From Pseudomonas oryzagri (GTDB lineage Bacteria; Pseudomonadota; Gammaproteobacteria; Pseudomonadales; Pseudomonadaceae), in the NCBI RefSeq assembly GCF_020831405.1, contig NZ_JAJHPU010000023.1, positions 1-59,763 of the forward strand: a stretch of DNA of 59,763 nucleotides, given 5' to 3'. Each line of letters begins with the position of its first letter. Within the stretch, counting starts at the first letter, position 1. This document shows, piece by piece, positions 41,851 through 50,856 of the stretch. The translations under genes were made by a program, and so were the position numbers. The notes beneath the pieces were generated by a model, which saw only the letters and a list, made by a program, of their open reading frames with translations, did no database searches and was not told the DNA's origin.

Positions 41851-42729
41851 ATGGCTATCTGTGCAGGAAGAACCGTGATCATCACCGGCGCCGGCGGCGG
41901 GCTGGGCCGCGCCTACGCGCTGGCCTTCGCCGCCGAGGGCGCCAACGTGGTGGTCAACGACATTCGTCAAGCCGCCGCCGACGACGTCGCCGGCGAGATC
42001 CGTGCCGCCGGCGGGCAGGCCATCGCCAACGCCGACGACATCACCCGCCTGGAAAGCGCCCAGCGCATCGTCGACGCCGCCCTGGCGGCGTTCGGCGAGG
42101 TGCACGTGCTGGTCAACAACGCCGGCATCCTGCGCGACCGCATGTTCCTCAGCCTCAGCGAAGAAGACTGGGACCTGGTCATGCAGGTGCACCTCAAGGG
42201 CCACTTCTGCCTGGCCAACATCCTCGCCCGCCGCTGGCGCGACCAGGCCAAGGCCGGCCAGATGGTCGACGCGCGGATCATCAACACCAGCTCCGGCGCC
42301 GGCCTGCAGGGTTCGGTCGGGCAGTCCAACTACTCGGCCGCCAAGGGCGGCGTCGCCGCGCTGACCCTGGTGCAGGCTGCGGAACTCGCCCGCTACGGCG
42401 TCACCGCCAACGCCCTGGCGCCGGCGGCGCGCACCGCGATGACCGAGAGCGCCATGGCCGAAGTGGTGAAGAAGCCCGAAGACGGCAGCTTCGACCTGTG
42501 GGCGGCGGAGAACGTCGCCCCGCTGGTGGTCTGGCTGGGCAGCGCGCAATCGCGCCACGTCACCGGCCAGGTGTTCGAGAGCCAGGGCGGACGCATCTCC
42601 CTGGGCGACGGCTGGCGCACCGGCGTCACCCGCGACAAGGGCGCACGCTGGCTGCCGGAGGAAATCGGCGCGGCGGTCGACGAGATCCTCGCCGAAGCGC
42701 CCAAGGCGCAGAAGGTGTGGGGGACCTGA
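41851..42729 (+). CDS. SDR, 17-beta-HSD4/MFE-2-type 3-hydroxyacyl-CoA dehydrogenase-like
   Basis: This 292-aa SDR has TGAGGGLG near residue 12, NNAG, INTSSGAGLQGSVGQSNYSAAKGG with Ser-Tyr-Lys in the arrangement typical of the dehydrogenase unit of peroxisomal multifunctional enzyme type 2, and a C-terminal extension of about 45 residues ending APKAQKVWGT. Such proteins oxidise 3-hydroxyacyl-CoA intermediates of side-chain or ring beta-oxidation. It lies after the tandem repeats and before a convergent fic gene. Confidence 0.84.
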   Translation: MAICAGRTVIITGAGGGLGRAYALAFAAEGANVVVNDIRQAAADDVAGEIRAAGGQAIANADDITRLESAQRIVDAALAAFGEVHVLVNNAGILRDRMFLSLSEEDWDLVMQVHLKGHFCLANILARRWRDQAKAGQMVDARIINTSSGAGLQGSVGQSNYSAAKGGVAALTLVQAAELARYGVTANALAPAARTAMTESAMAEVVKKPEDGSFDLWAAENVAPLVVWLGSAQSRHVTGQVFESQGGRISLGDGWRTGVTRDKGARWLPEEIGAAVDEILAEAPKAQKVWGT

Positions 42730-42763
42730 GGGCAGGAGGCTGACGCCGGCCCTGGCTTCAGCC

Positions 42764-44263
42764 TCAGGCCGACGGGGAACTCTCGCCGTCCTGGGCGGCG
42801 AGCTGTTCCCTGGCGAGCTGCTCGATGCAGTCGAACACCGCCTCCGGCACCGTGTACTGGAACTGCCGGCGGCGGTTCTGCGACACCACCCCGTTGTTGC
42901 TCAGACACATCATCACCAGGTTGGCGAGATCGCTGCCGCGCACGTCGTAGCGCTCGTCCACGGCCCTGTAGACCGCATCGTAGCGGGCGAGGAACAGGGT
43001 TTCCTCGTGCAGCTCGACCTCCAGCGCCCGCCGGGCCATCTCCAGGGTGAAGGCCACGCCCAGGGTGGCATCCCAGTAGCGGTATATGGCGGGATGGCCG
43101 ACGAACTCGAACGTCAGGTTCTCGGCATCCAGCCAGCGCACCTCCCAGAACTCGCGGGCCGCCCGCGAGAAGTCCTGCAGGGCATCCAGATAGCGCTTCT
43201 CTTCCCGTTTCATGGCCACCGAGACCGGCAGCAGCAGGCCGTTCTCCAGCGCGCCGGCCCGGCACAGGCTGTGATGGACCAGGAAGCGCGACAGGCGGCC
43301 GTTGCCGTCCATGAAGGGGTGCAGCAGCACGAAGCCGAACGAGACGACGCCGGCCGCCACCAGCGGGTCGATCGCGGAGGCCGCGTCGTTGGCGAAGGCC
43401 ATCAGCTCGTCCATCAGCTCGCGGCACAGCTCGGGAGGCGGCGGCACATAGGTGACGCCCGCGGCGCCGCGGGAGCCGTTGCTCAGGTAGTTCTGTTCGT
43501 GACGGAAGGCCGCCGCCAGATCCAGCGGATTGCTCACGGCGGCATTCTGCAGACCGACCAGATAGTCCTCGCTGAGCGGACGGCGGTCATGGGCCTGGCG
43601 CAGCAGACGGATGAAGCGCCTGGACTTCTCCTCGCTGGCCGCCTCGCGCTCGATGGCGAAGGAATCCCTGGTTTCGTGCAGGTAGGCCCAGTTGATCGCG
43701 CGATCCATCATCACCGGCGGCAGGGACTGGATGAAGGCTCGGGCCCGGCCGAGGATGTCGTGGCCGAGCAGCTCCTCGATCTCCGCGGTGCGCTCGACGG
43801 TTGCGCAGTAGTTCAGGCTGCCGATGCCGTTGAACTCGACCCGCCAGCGCGAATTGCGCCGGGCGGGACCGGTGACATAGCGCTCGGGGTCGAACAGCGG
43901 GATGAACTTGCCGGCCACCGGCTTCGGCTGGGCGATCTGCACGCCGGTGAAAGCCTCGCGCAGGAAACAGGCCTTGCGCAGGTAGATGCCATTCGGCGCG
44001 CTCGCCAGGGCGGCCTCGAAGACCGCCACCGGAATCTCCGGCAGGGCCTGGGCCAGTACGCTGAGGTTGATGCCTTCGTGCTTGATCGCGAAGAGCACGT
44101 GGCCGAGGTGGTCGCCCTCGGCCGGGGCCATGGCTTGTGGCACCGAAAGGGTGTCGCCTATTCTCGTCAGGCGGGTCACCGGCCGTACCTGCGCCGGGCA
44201 GCGCAGCGGCAAGGCGGCCAGTTTCAGGGCATCCAGCAGATAGCCATAGCCAACGGCGCTCAT
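42764..44263 (-). CDS. Fic-domain protein (AMP transferase-type)
   Basis: This 499-aa protein has the full Fic motif HPFMDGNGR (residues 315-323) in LLHPFMDGNGRLSRFLVHHS. The sequence DSFAIER (200-206) occupies the place of the regulatory inhibitory helix, (S/T)xxxE(G/N), but has Arg instead of Gly or Asn. A C-terminal region (VYRAVDERYDVRGSDLANLV; NNGVVSQNRRRQF) resembles a winged helix. Fic enzymes attach AMP or related groups to Ser/Thr/Tyr of targets. It is the only minus-strand gene inside the 32.7-47 kb steroid block and is convergent with the SDR. The link to steroid metabolism is doubtful. Confidence 0.85.
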   Translation of the reverse strand: MSAVGYGYLLDALKLAALPLRCPAQVRPVTRLTRIGDTLSVPQAMAPAEGDHLGHVLFAIKHEGINLSVLAQALPEIPVAVFEAALASAPNGIYLRKACFLREAFTGVQIAQPKPVAGKFIPLFDPERYVTGPARRNSRWRVEFNGIGSLNYCATVERTAEIEELLGHDILGRARAFIQSLPPVMMDRAINWAYLHETRDSFAIEREAASEEKSRRFIRLLRQAHDRRPLSEDYLVGLQNAAVSNPLDLAAAFRHEQNYLSNGSRGAAGVTYVPPPPELCRELMDELMAFANDAASAIDPLVAAGVVSFGFVLLHPFMDGNGRLSRFLVHHSLCRAGALENGLLLPVSVAMKREEKRYLDALQDFSRAAREFWEVRWLDAENLTFEFVGHPAIYRYWDATLGVAFTLEMARRALEVELHEETLFLARYDAVYRAVDERYDVRGSDLANLVMMCLSNNGVVSQNRRRQFQYTVPEAVFDCIEQLAREQLAAQDGESSPSA

Positions 44264-44413
44264 CGTTCCCCCGGTTTTCGCACAGTTTTTCCGTTGCCCG
44301 GCAGATTCTCTTGAGCGAGCACGGAAAATCTTCAGATTTCGCGAGTATGCGCATTTTTTCTTAACTTCGCAGCCGACCTGATCGCGCAAACGCCAGCGCC
44401 TGCGTTTCCCACT

Positions 44414-44431
44414 CCCGTCCATATTGACGAT
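44414..44431 (+). promoter_or_regulatory. Putative regulatory dyad, site 4
   Basis: CCCGTC-CATATT-GACGAT, ending 59 bp before the SDR start at 44491. A clear -10-like TATACC lies 21 bp beyond it (44453-44458). Confidence 0.6.
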
Positions 44432-44490
44432 GTGACGCCCCCGAACGCCCCGTATACCTGTGGCAGACCCTGAACAATGAGGTTTCTGCC

Positions 44491-45276
44491 ATGCGACAAG
44501 CTCCCCCCTACGTGCCCGGCCACCAGCTGCTGGCCGGCAAGTCCGTTCTGATCACCGCCGCCGCCGGCGCCGGCATCGGCTTCGCCGCCGCCAAGCGCTG
44601 TGCGGAGGAGGGCTGCCGGACGCTGATGATTTCCGACATCCACCCGCGCCGTCTGGAAGAGGCGGTCGAGCGCCTCAAGGCGGAGACCGGGCTTGCCGCG
44701 GTGTACGGGCAGCTGTGCAACGTCGCCGTGGAAGAAGAAGTGCAGGCGCTGATCGCCGCCGCCGAGGAGAGCCTGGGCGGTGTCGACGTGCTGATCAACA
44801 ACGCCGGCCTCGGCGGCCAGAAGCGCGTCACCGAGATGAGCGACGAGGAGTGGTCGCGGGTCCTCGACATCACCCTGACCGGCACCTTCCGCATGACCCG
44901 CGCGATGCTGCCGCACATGCAGGGCCGCGGCCGCGGGGTGATCGTCAACAACGCCTCGGTGCTCGGCTGGCGCGCCCAGAAGGAGCAGGCCCACTACGCT
45001 GCGGCCAAGGCCGGGGTGATGGCGCTGACCCGTTGCAGCGCCCTGGAGGCCGCCGAGTTCGGCGTGCGCATCAACGCGGTATCGCCGTCGATTGCCCTGC
45101 ACGACTTCCTCAAGAAGGCCTCCAGCGAGGAGCTGCTCGCCCAGCTGGCCAGCCGCGAGGCCTTCGGCCGCGCCGCCGAGGTCTGGGAAGTGGCCAACGT
45201 GATGGTCTTCCTGGCCAGCGACTACGCCTCCTACATGACCGGCGAAGTGCTGTCGGTCAGCTCCCAGCAGGCCTGA
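44491..45276 (+). CDS. SDR, IpdF/FabG-like
   Basis: This 261-aa SDR has the variant cofactor loop TAAAGAGIG (residues about 22-30), NNAG in DVLINNAGLGGQ, and NASVLGWRAQKEQAHYAAAKAG with Ser, Tyr and Lys. An N-terminal extension of about 15 residues (MRQAPPYVPGHQLLAG) precedes the Rossmann fold, as in mycobacterial IpdF (5-oxo/hydroxy HIP-CoA SDR). The MaoC-like gene follows at 10 bp, then a thiolase. The operon probably hydrates, oxidises and cleaves a ring-derived CoA ester. Confidence 0.84.
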   Translation: MRQAPPYVPGHQLLAGKSVLITAAAGAGIGFAAAKRCAEEGCRTLMISDIHPRRLEEAVERLKAETGLAAVYGQLCNVAVEEEVQALIAAAEESLGGVDVLINNAGLGGQKRVTEMSDEEWSRVLDITLTGTFRMTRAMLPHMQGRGRGVIVNNASVLGWRAQKEQAHYAAAKAGVMALTRCSALEAAEFGVRINAVSPSIALHDFLKKASSEELLAQLASREAFGRAAEVWEVANVMVFLASDYASYMTGEVLSVSSQQA

Positions 45277-45286
45277 GGAACGCGCC

Positions 45287-45745
45287 ATGACCACCGTCTT
45301 TTCCAGCGCCGAACAACTGCTCGCCGCCCAGGGCCGGGAGCTGGGCGCCACCGACTGGATCGAGATCGACCAGGCGCGGGTCAACCTGTTCGCCGAGGCC
45401 ACCGGCGACCACCAGTGGATCCACGTCGACCCCGAGCGCGCCGCCAGCGGCCCGTTCGGCGGCTGCATCGCCCACGGCTACCTGACCCTCTCCCTGGTCA
45501 ACCTGTTCCTGCCGCAGCTGATCCAGGTCGACAACCTGCGCATGGGCGTCAACTACGGCTGCGACCGCGTGCGCTTCCCTGCGGCGGTCAGGGTCGGCGC
45601 ACGCGTGCGCGGCCGCGCCGAGATCGTCGGCGTCGAGGCGATCGGCGCGGCGGTGCAGGCCACCGTGCGCGTCAGCGTCGAGATCGAGGGCGGCGAGCGC
45701 CCGGGCTGCGTGGTCGACACCATCAGCCGCTACACCTTCAACTGA
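45287..45745 (+). CDS. MaoC-like enoyl-CoA hydratase
   Basis: This 152-aa single hot-dog protein has [20 protein letters not shown] and [18 protein letters not shown]. The Asp and His of the hydratase-2 motif are in place (GDHQWIH). It is close in size to R-specific enoyl-CoA hydratases and to MaoC proteins of side-chain degradation. It is cotranscribed with the SDR and thiolase around it. Confidence 0.85.
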   Translation: MTTVFSSAEQLLAAQGRELGATDWIEIDQARVNLFAEATGDHQWIHVDPERAASGPFGGCIAHGYLTLSLVNLFLPQLIQVDNLRMGVNYGCDRVRFPAAVRVGARVRGRAEIVGVEAIGAAVQATVRVSVEIEGGERPGCVVDTISRYTFN

Positions 45746-45759
45746 GCGAGAGATTCCCC

Positions 45760-46974
45760 ATGCAAGCCAATCCGAACGATGCGGTGATCGTATCCACCGC
45801 GCGCACCGCGCTGACCAAGTCCTTCCGCGGCTCCTTCAACGATACCGAGGCGCCGGTGCTCGGCGGCCACGTGGTGCGCGCGGTGGTCGAGCGCGCCGGC
45901 ATCGAGCCGGGCGCGGTGGAGGACGTGATCATGGGCGCGGCGGTGCAGCAGGGCACCCAGGCCTACAACATCGGCCGCCTGTGCGCCTACACCGGCGGCC
46001 TGCCGGACACGGTGCCGGGCATGGCGCTGGACCGCATGTGCGCCTCCGGCCTGATGACCATCGGCGTCGCCGCCAAGGGCATCATGACCGGCGAGCTGAG
46101 CGTGGCGGTGGCCGGCGGCGTCGAGTCGCTGTCGCTGACCCAGACCAAGCACAAGAACAGCTACCGTGCGCAGTCGCTGGCGGTGCAGGAAGTGGTGCCG
46201 GCAGCCTACATCCCCATGCTGGAGACTGCCGAGATCGTCTCGCGCCGCTACGGCATCTCGCGCGCCGCCCAGGACGAGTATTCCCTGCAGAGCCAGCAGC
46301 GCACCGCCGCGGCGCAGGCCGCCGGGCTGTTCGCCGACGAGATCGTGCCGCTCGCCGCGCGCAAGCTGTGCTTCGACAAGGAGGGCAACCCGACCGGCCA
46401 CGAGGAAGTGCTCGCCACCCGCGACGAGTGCAACCGCCCCTCGACCACCCTGGAGGATCTGGCCGCGCTCAAGCCGGTATGGAAGGACGGCAAGTGGGTG
46501 CAGCAGGGCGAGTTCATCACCGCCGGCAACGCCTCGCAGTTCTCCGACGGCGCCGCGGCGACCCTGCTGATGAGCCGCGCCGAGGCGGCGCGCCGTGGTC
46601 TGGCGCCGCTCGGCGTGTACCGCGGCATCGCCGTGGCCGGCTGCGCGCCGGAGGAGATGGGCATCGGTCCGGTGTTCGCGGTGCCCAAGCTGCTCAAGCG
46701 CTTCGGCCTGACCGTGGCCGACATCGGCCTGTGGGAGATCAACGAGGCCTTCGCCTGCCAGGTGATCCACTGCCGCGACGTACTGGGCATCCCCAACGAC
46801 CGCCTGAACGTCAACGGCGGCGCCATCGCCATCGGCCACCCGTTCGGCATGTCCGGCGCGCGCATGGTCGGCCACGCCCTGCTGGAAGGTCGCCGCCGCG
46901 GCGTGCGTTACGTGGTGGTGGCGATGTGCATCGGCGGCGGCATGGGTGCGGCTGGATTGTTCGAGATCGCCTGA
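45760..46974 (+). CDS. fadA5: Acetyl-CoA acetyltransferase (thiolase), FadA5-like
   Basis: This 404-aa classical thiolase has nucleophile Cys in [30 protein letters not shown]-type His loop [40 protein letters not shown] and the final [13 protein letters not shown]. FadA5 performs thiolysis during cholesterol side-chain loss; in this operon with MaoC and SDR, a full hydratase-dehydrogenase-thiolase round is present. FadA5 versus general FadA is uncertain. The ATG at 45760 is favoured over in-frame upstream starts inside the MaoC gene. Confidence 0.84.
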   Translation: MQANPNDAVIVSTARTALTKSFRGSFNDTEAPVLGGHVVRAVVERAGIEPGAVEDVIMGAAVQQGTQAYNIGRLCAYTGGLPDTVPGMALDRMCASGLMTIGVAAKGIMTGELSVAVAGGVESLSLTQTKHKNSYRAQSLAVQEVVPAAYIPMLETAEIVSRRYGISRAAQDEYSLQSQQRTAAAQAAGLFADEIVPLAARKLCFDKEGNPTGHEEVLATRDECNRPSTTLEDLAALKPVWKDGKWVQQGEFITAGNASQFSDGAAATLLMSRAEAARRGLAPLGVYRGIAVAGCAPEEMGIGPVFAVPKLLKRFGLTVADIGLWEINEAFACQVIHCRDVLGIPNDRLNVNGGAIAIGHPFGMSGARMVGHALLEGRRRGVRYVVVAMCIGGGMGAAGLFEIA

Positions 46975-46984
46975 GGCCGGGCGT

Positions 46985-47080
46985 TGTAGGGGCGAATTCA
47001 TTCGCCGAGCAGGCCAACGGCCTGCGCTTGGTGGTTCGGGGGGCGCTTCGCGCCCCTTGGCGAATGAATTCGCCCCTACA
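46985..47080. repeat. REP-like inverted repeat, copy 7
   Basis: TGTAGGGGCGAATTCATTCG and its complement flank a 50-bp loop, 10 bp after the thiolase stop. Confidence 0.88.
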
Positions 47081-47151
47081 GGGTCATGCGCTGGCCTCGC
47101 CCTCGGCGGCTTAGCGCCGCCGGATTGTTCGGACTCGCCTGAGTCCCAGCG

Positions 47152-47214
47152 CTGTCGGGGCGAATTCGTGCGCCCCGATGCCTCGCCAGCAAGGCGCATG
47201 AATTCGCCCCCGCA
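47152..47214. repeat. REP-like inverted repeat, copy 8 (variant)
   Basis: CTGTCGGGGCGAATTCGTGC and GGCGCATGAATTCGCCCCCG form imperfect arms. The GCGCATGAATT variant is shared with the single arm at 32251. Confidence 0.75.
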
Positions 47215-47245
47215 ACCATCCGCCCCATCCCCCATCTGCGCCGGC

Positions 47246-47263
47246 GTACTCCTTATGGACGAT
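47246..47263 (+). promoter_or_regulatory. Putative regulatory dyad, site 5 (left half weak)
   Basis: GTACTC-CTTATG-GACGAT. The right half is perfect and the left half departs from GTC. It ends 133 bp before the YCF48 gene; a -10-like ACTATC lies about 22 bp beyond. Confidence 0.45.
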
Positions 47264-47364
47264 GCCTGCGCAGGCTCCCCCTGCCGACTATCCGTTCGTG
47301 AGATCGCCTGCGTCGCCCCCGGACGTTCCGGCGGGCCATTACAAGAACAAGGGATAGGAAGCAC

Positions 47365-47409
47365 ATGAAAGCACTCAATCGTCTGTGGAGGTCGACATGC
47401 GCCAGTTGA
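47365..47409 (+). CDS. Possible 14-codon leader peptide overlapping the YCF48 gene start
   Basis: ATG at 47365 preceded by AGGAAGC opens MKALNRLWRSTCAS and stops at 47407-47409, 10 bp inside the YCF48 frame. The GGAGG serving the YCF48 ATG lies within it. Translational coupling is possible, or it is the stub of a lost gene such as DUF1329. Speculative. Confidence 0.3.
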   Translation: MKALNRLWRSTCAS

Positions 47410-48371
47410 TCGCCTACGCCATGTCGGCGGTGGTCGCGGCGACCGCCGCGTACGCCTTCTCGCACCGCACACCGCCGCCCCTGCCGGCTACCCAGTTGCG
47501 CACCGACCGCCTGCTGATCAACGACATGGCGGTCGACGGCCGTCGCGTGGTCGCCGTTGGCGAGCAGGGCATCGTCCTCACCAGCGACGATCTGGGCGAA
47601 ACCTGGCAGCAGGCCAGCATCGAGCCGCGCCGCAGCAGCTCGCTGACCGGCGTGGTGGTGCTCTCCGCCGACCACCTGGTGGCGGTCGGCCACGACGGCT
47701 GGATCCTGCGCTCCGAGAACGGCGGCAAGAGCTGGCAGGAGGTGCGGATCGACAGCGAGCTGGCCGAGCCGCTGCTCGGCGTCTGGGCCGGCGACGCCAA
47801 CCACGTGGTGGCCTACGGCAGCTACGGCAAGTTCTTCGTCTCCGCCGACGGCGGCAAGACCTGGCAGGCCCGCGAGCTGCCGGTCGACGGCTATCACCTC
47901 AACGGCATGGACGGCGGCGCCGACGGCCGGCAGATGCTGGTCGGCGAGCAGGGCACGGTGCTGCGCTCGGCCGACGGCGGGCAGACCTGGGAGGCGCTGC
48001 CGGCCTTCTACAACGGCTCGCTGTTCGGCGTGGCGCGCCTGTCCACCGAGCGCTGGCTGGCCTATGGCATGCGCGGCCACGTGTTCGTCAGCCACGACTT
48101 CGGCCAGAACTGGACACAGATTCCGCTCGGCCATAGCTCGCCGCTCTACGGCCACGCCCGGCTGCCCGGTCAGACCGGGGTGCTGGTGGTCGGCGCCGGT
48201 GGGGTGGTCACCCGCTTCGACGGCCAGGGCCATCTGGTCGACAGCCTGCGCCTGAAGAGCCTGGGCACCCTGACCTCGGTATCGGCGCTCGACGAGCGGG
48301 TGCTGGTGGTCGGCGGCGAGCAGGGCGTGTTCAAGAGTTTCCGCGGCGGCGTAACCGTCGCGAAGGACTGA
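47397..48371 (+). CDS. YCF48/BNR-repeat photosystem-stability-factor-like protein
   Basis: This 324-aa protein has an N-terminal signal anchor (QLIAYAMSAVVAATAAYAF) and repeated blades with GxTW signatures: SDDLGETWQQASIE, SENGGKSWQEVRID, SADGGKTWQARELP and SADGGQTWEALPAF, forming a beta-propeller. These proteins occur with DUF1302 and RND/MMPL partners in clusters for hydrophobic substrates and may act as periplasmic scaffolds. The RND gene follows at 10 bp. The ATG at 47397 has GGAGG 5 bp upstream. Confidence 0.87.
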   Translation: MRQLIAYAMSAVVAATAAYAFSHRTPPPLPATQLRTDRLLINDMAVDGRRVVAVGEQGIVLTSDDLGETWQQASIEPRRSSSLTGVVVLSADHLVAVGHDGWILRSENGGKSWQEVRIDSELAEPLLGVWAGDANHVVAYGSYGKFFVSADGGKTWQARELPVDGYHLNGMDGGADGRQMLVGEQGTVLRSADGGQTWEALPAFYNGSLFGVARLSTERWLAYGMRGHVFVSHDFGQNWTQIPLGHSSPLYGHARLPGQTGVLVVGAGGVVTRFDGQGHLVDSLRLKSLGTLTSVSALDERVLVVGGEQGVFKSFRGGVTVAKD

Positions 48372-48381
48372 GGGTGACGTG

Positions 48382-50799
48382 ATGAAAGGACAAACCTCCC
48401 GGGTGGACCGCTGGGTCGAGGCCTGTGCCGACCTGCTGATGGCCCACCGTCGCGGACTGATGGCGGTGTTCCTCGCCATCACCCTGGGCCTGGGCTACAG
48501 CGCCCTGCAGACCCGCCTGGACCCCGGCTTCAACAAGCTGATCCCGCTGCGCCATGAGTACATGGTGAACTTCCTCGAATACAGCAAGAGCTTCACCGGC
48601 GCCAACCGCTTCCTGGTCAGCGTGCGCTGGAAGGGCGAGGGCGACATCTACAACCCGGTGTTCCTGCAGACCCTGCGCAAGGTCACCGACGACGTGTTCT
48701 TCACCTCCGGGGTCAGCCGCTCCAGCGTGACCTCGCTGTTCACCCCCAACGTGCAGTACGTCGAGGTGACCGAGGAGGGCTTCTTCGGCGACGTGGTGGT
48801 GCCGCCGCGCTTCGGCGGCACCCTCGAGGACCTCGAACAGGTACGCAACAACACCGCGCGCTCCGGGCAGATCGGTCGCCTGGTGGCCAACGACCTGAAG
48901 TCGGCCATGGTGCGCGCCGACCTGCAGGACGTCGATCCGAAGACCGGCGAGAAGGTTTCCTACACGGAGGTGGCCAAGCGCCTGGAGGAGATCCGCGCGA
49001 AATACAACAGCGATCAGATCGAGATCAACGTGGTCGGCTTCGCCAAGCTCGTCGGCGACGTGGTCGATGGCCTGGGCGCGGTGATGGGCTTCTTCGTGGT
49101 CGCCTTCCTGATCACCGCCGGGTTGCTGTGGGGCTACTCGCGCTCGCTGAAGATGACCGTGGTGGCGCTGGTGGTGGCGCTGCTGCCGGTGGTCTGGCTG
49201 CTCGGCCTGCTGCCGCTCCTGGGCCTGGGCATCGATCCGATGTCGATCCTGGTGCCGTTCCTGATCTTCTCCATCGGCGTATCCCACGCGGTGCAGATGA
49301 CCAACGCCTGGAAGCAGGACGTGGTGGCCGGCGCCAGTTCCGAGGCCGCGGCCCACGCCGCCTTCTGCAAGATCTTCATCCCCGGTTCGCTGGCGCTGCT
49401 GATGAACGCCGTGGGCTTCGCGGTGATCATGCTGATCGACATCCCCATCGTCCACGAGCTGGGGGTGACCGCTTGCCTGGGCGTCATCCTGATGATCGTC
49501 ACCAACAAGATGATGCTGCCGATCATCATCTCCCACCTGAGCCTGGAGCGTGCGGCGCAGCCCAGCAACAAGCCGCTGGAAGGCCGCAAGCACCCGCTGT
49601 GGTGGGGGCTCTCCAGCCTGGCCAGGCCCGGCCCGGCGCTGCTGGTGTTCTTCACCAGCCTGGTGCTGCTCGTCGTCGGCACCCTCAAGGCCCGCGACCT
49701 GCAGACCGGCGACATCGGCGCCGGCGCGCCGGAGCTGCGCAGCGACTCGCGCTACAACCGCGACAACGCGCGGATCGTCGGCAGCTACGCCATCGGCCTC
49801 GACGTGCTGACGGTGTTCGTCGACGTCAAGGACCATCCGGAAGCCTGCCTGGACCCGGCGGTGATGCGCGCCGTCGACCGCTTCGACTTCGCCGTGCGCC
49901 ATGTGGCCGGCGTGCAGTCGGTGTCCAGCGTCACCGCCGCGGGCAAGGTGGTGATCTCCGGCAACAACGAGGGCAACCCGCGCTGGTCGGCGATCCCCAA
50001 CTCCGAACGCGGCCTGCAGCAGGGCTCGCGCGCCTACTCCTCGGAGCTGGGCATGGTCACCGACGGCTGCCAGCAGATGCAGATCCTGGTGTTCCTGACC
50101 GATCACGAGGGCGCGACCGTCGCCCACGTGGTCAACGAGGTCAAGCGCATCGTCGCCGCCGACGTCACGCCCGGGGTGAACTTCCGCCTGGCCGGCGGCA
50201 ACGCCGGGATCATGGCGGCCTCCAACGAGGCGGTGGACCGCGCCGAGGTGATGATGCTGGCCGCGCTGTTCGGCTCGGTGGCGCTGTTCTGCTGGCTGAC
50301 CTTCCGCTCGCTGCGCGCGGTGCTGTGCATCCTGGTGCCGCTGGCCATCGTCGCCATCCTCTGCAACGCGCTGATGGCGCTGCTCGGCATCGGCCTCAAG
50401 GTCGCCACCCTGCCGGTGGTGGCCCTCGGCGTCGGCGTCGGCGTCGATTACGGCATCTACCTGTACGAGCGGATCCAGCACGAGATGGAGGAGGGCCGCG
50501 ACCTGCGCCACGCCTTCTACGAGGCGATGCGCCAGCGCGGCACGGCGGCGGTGTTCACCGCGCTGACCATGTCGATCGGCGTGTGCACCTGGGCCTTCGC
50601 GCCGCTGAAGTTCCAGGCCGACATGGGCGTGCTGCTGGCCTTCATGTTCCTGGTCAACGTGTTCGGCGCGATCTTCCTGTTGCCCGCGCTGGCCGCCTGG
50701 TTCAACGAAGGACGCCCGCTGGTACGGGCGCGGCAGAGCGACAAGGCCGAGGCGAGCACGGTGGCCGCCGCCCGCCGCGAGACCACCGTCGGGGCATAG
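48382..50799 (+). CDS. RND/MMPL-family transporter
   Basis: This ~805-aa protein has one TM near the N-terminus (GLMAVFLAITLGLGYSALQT), a large periplasmic loop, five clustered TMs (GAVMGFFVVAFLITAGLLWG to MMLPIIISHLSLER), a second loop, and five more TMs ending in VFGAIFLLPALAAWF. VPFLIFSIGVSHAVQMTNAW and ALGVGVGVDYGIYLYERIQH are typical of MMPL/hopanoid-like exporters. It is likely the inner-membrane pump or importer partner of the YCF48 and DUF1302 proteins for steroids. An inverted repeat starts 1 bp after its stop. Confidence 0.88.
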   Translation: MKGQTSRVDRWVEACADLLMAHRRGLMAVFLAITLGLGYSALQTRLDPGFNKLIPLRHEYMVNFLEYSKSFTGANRFLVSVRWKGEGDIYNPVFLQTLRKVTDDVFFTSGVSRSSVTSLFTPNVQYVEVTEEGFFGDVVVPPRFGGTLEDLEQVRNNTARSGQIGRLVANDLKSAMVRADLQDVDPKTGEKVSYTEVAKRLEEIRAKYNSDQIEINVVGFAKLVGDVVDGLGAVMGFFVVAFLITAGLLWGYSRSLKMTVVALVVALLPVVWLLGLLPLLGLGIDPMSILVPFLIFSIGVSHAVQMTNAWKQDVVAGASSEAAAHAAFCKIFIPGSLALLMNAVGFAVIMLIDIPIVHELGVTACLGVILMIVTNKMMLPIIISHLSLERAAQPSNKPLEGRKHPLWWGLSSLARPGPALLVFFTSLVLLVVGTLKARDLQTGDIGAGAPELRSDSRYNRDNARIVGSYAIGLDVLTVFVDVKDHPEACLDPAVMRAVDRFDFAVRHVAGVQSVSSVTAAGKVVISGNNEGNPRWSAIPNSERGLQQGSRAYSSELGMVTDGCQQMQILVFLTDHEGATVAHVVNEVKRIVAADVTPGVNFRLAGGNAGIMAASNEAVDRAEVMMLAALFGSVALFCWLTFRSLRAVLCILVPLAIVAILCNALMALLGIGLKVATLPVVALGVGVGVDYGIYLYERIQHEMEEGRDLRHAFYEAMRQRGTAAVFTALTMSIGVCTWAFAPLKFQADMGVLLAFMFLVNVFGAIFLLPALAAWFNEGRPLVRARQSDKAEASTVAAARRETTVGA

Positions 50800-50800
50800 T

Positions 50801-50856
50801 CCGGCAGCCGGGGGGAATTCGACCAAATGCGGTTGTGCTCCCCCCGAGTTTGCCGG
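50801..50856. promoter_or_regulatory. Long inverted repeat between the RND gene and the LuxR-type gene
   Basis: CCGGCA and TGCCGG at the ends, with inner arms CGGGGGGA and TCCCCCCG, pair around a 22-bp loop. There is no T run, so it is either a weak terminator or a regulatory structure for the regulator gene downstream. Confidence 0.5.

Noticed and set aside
41524-41885. Open frames on both strands within 41524-41885
   Set aside because: They are produced by the tandem repeat; the peptide repeats itself (GRSAPVAAERPGLRTHAGAW twice) and matches no family.
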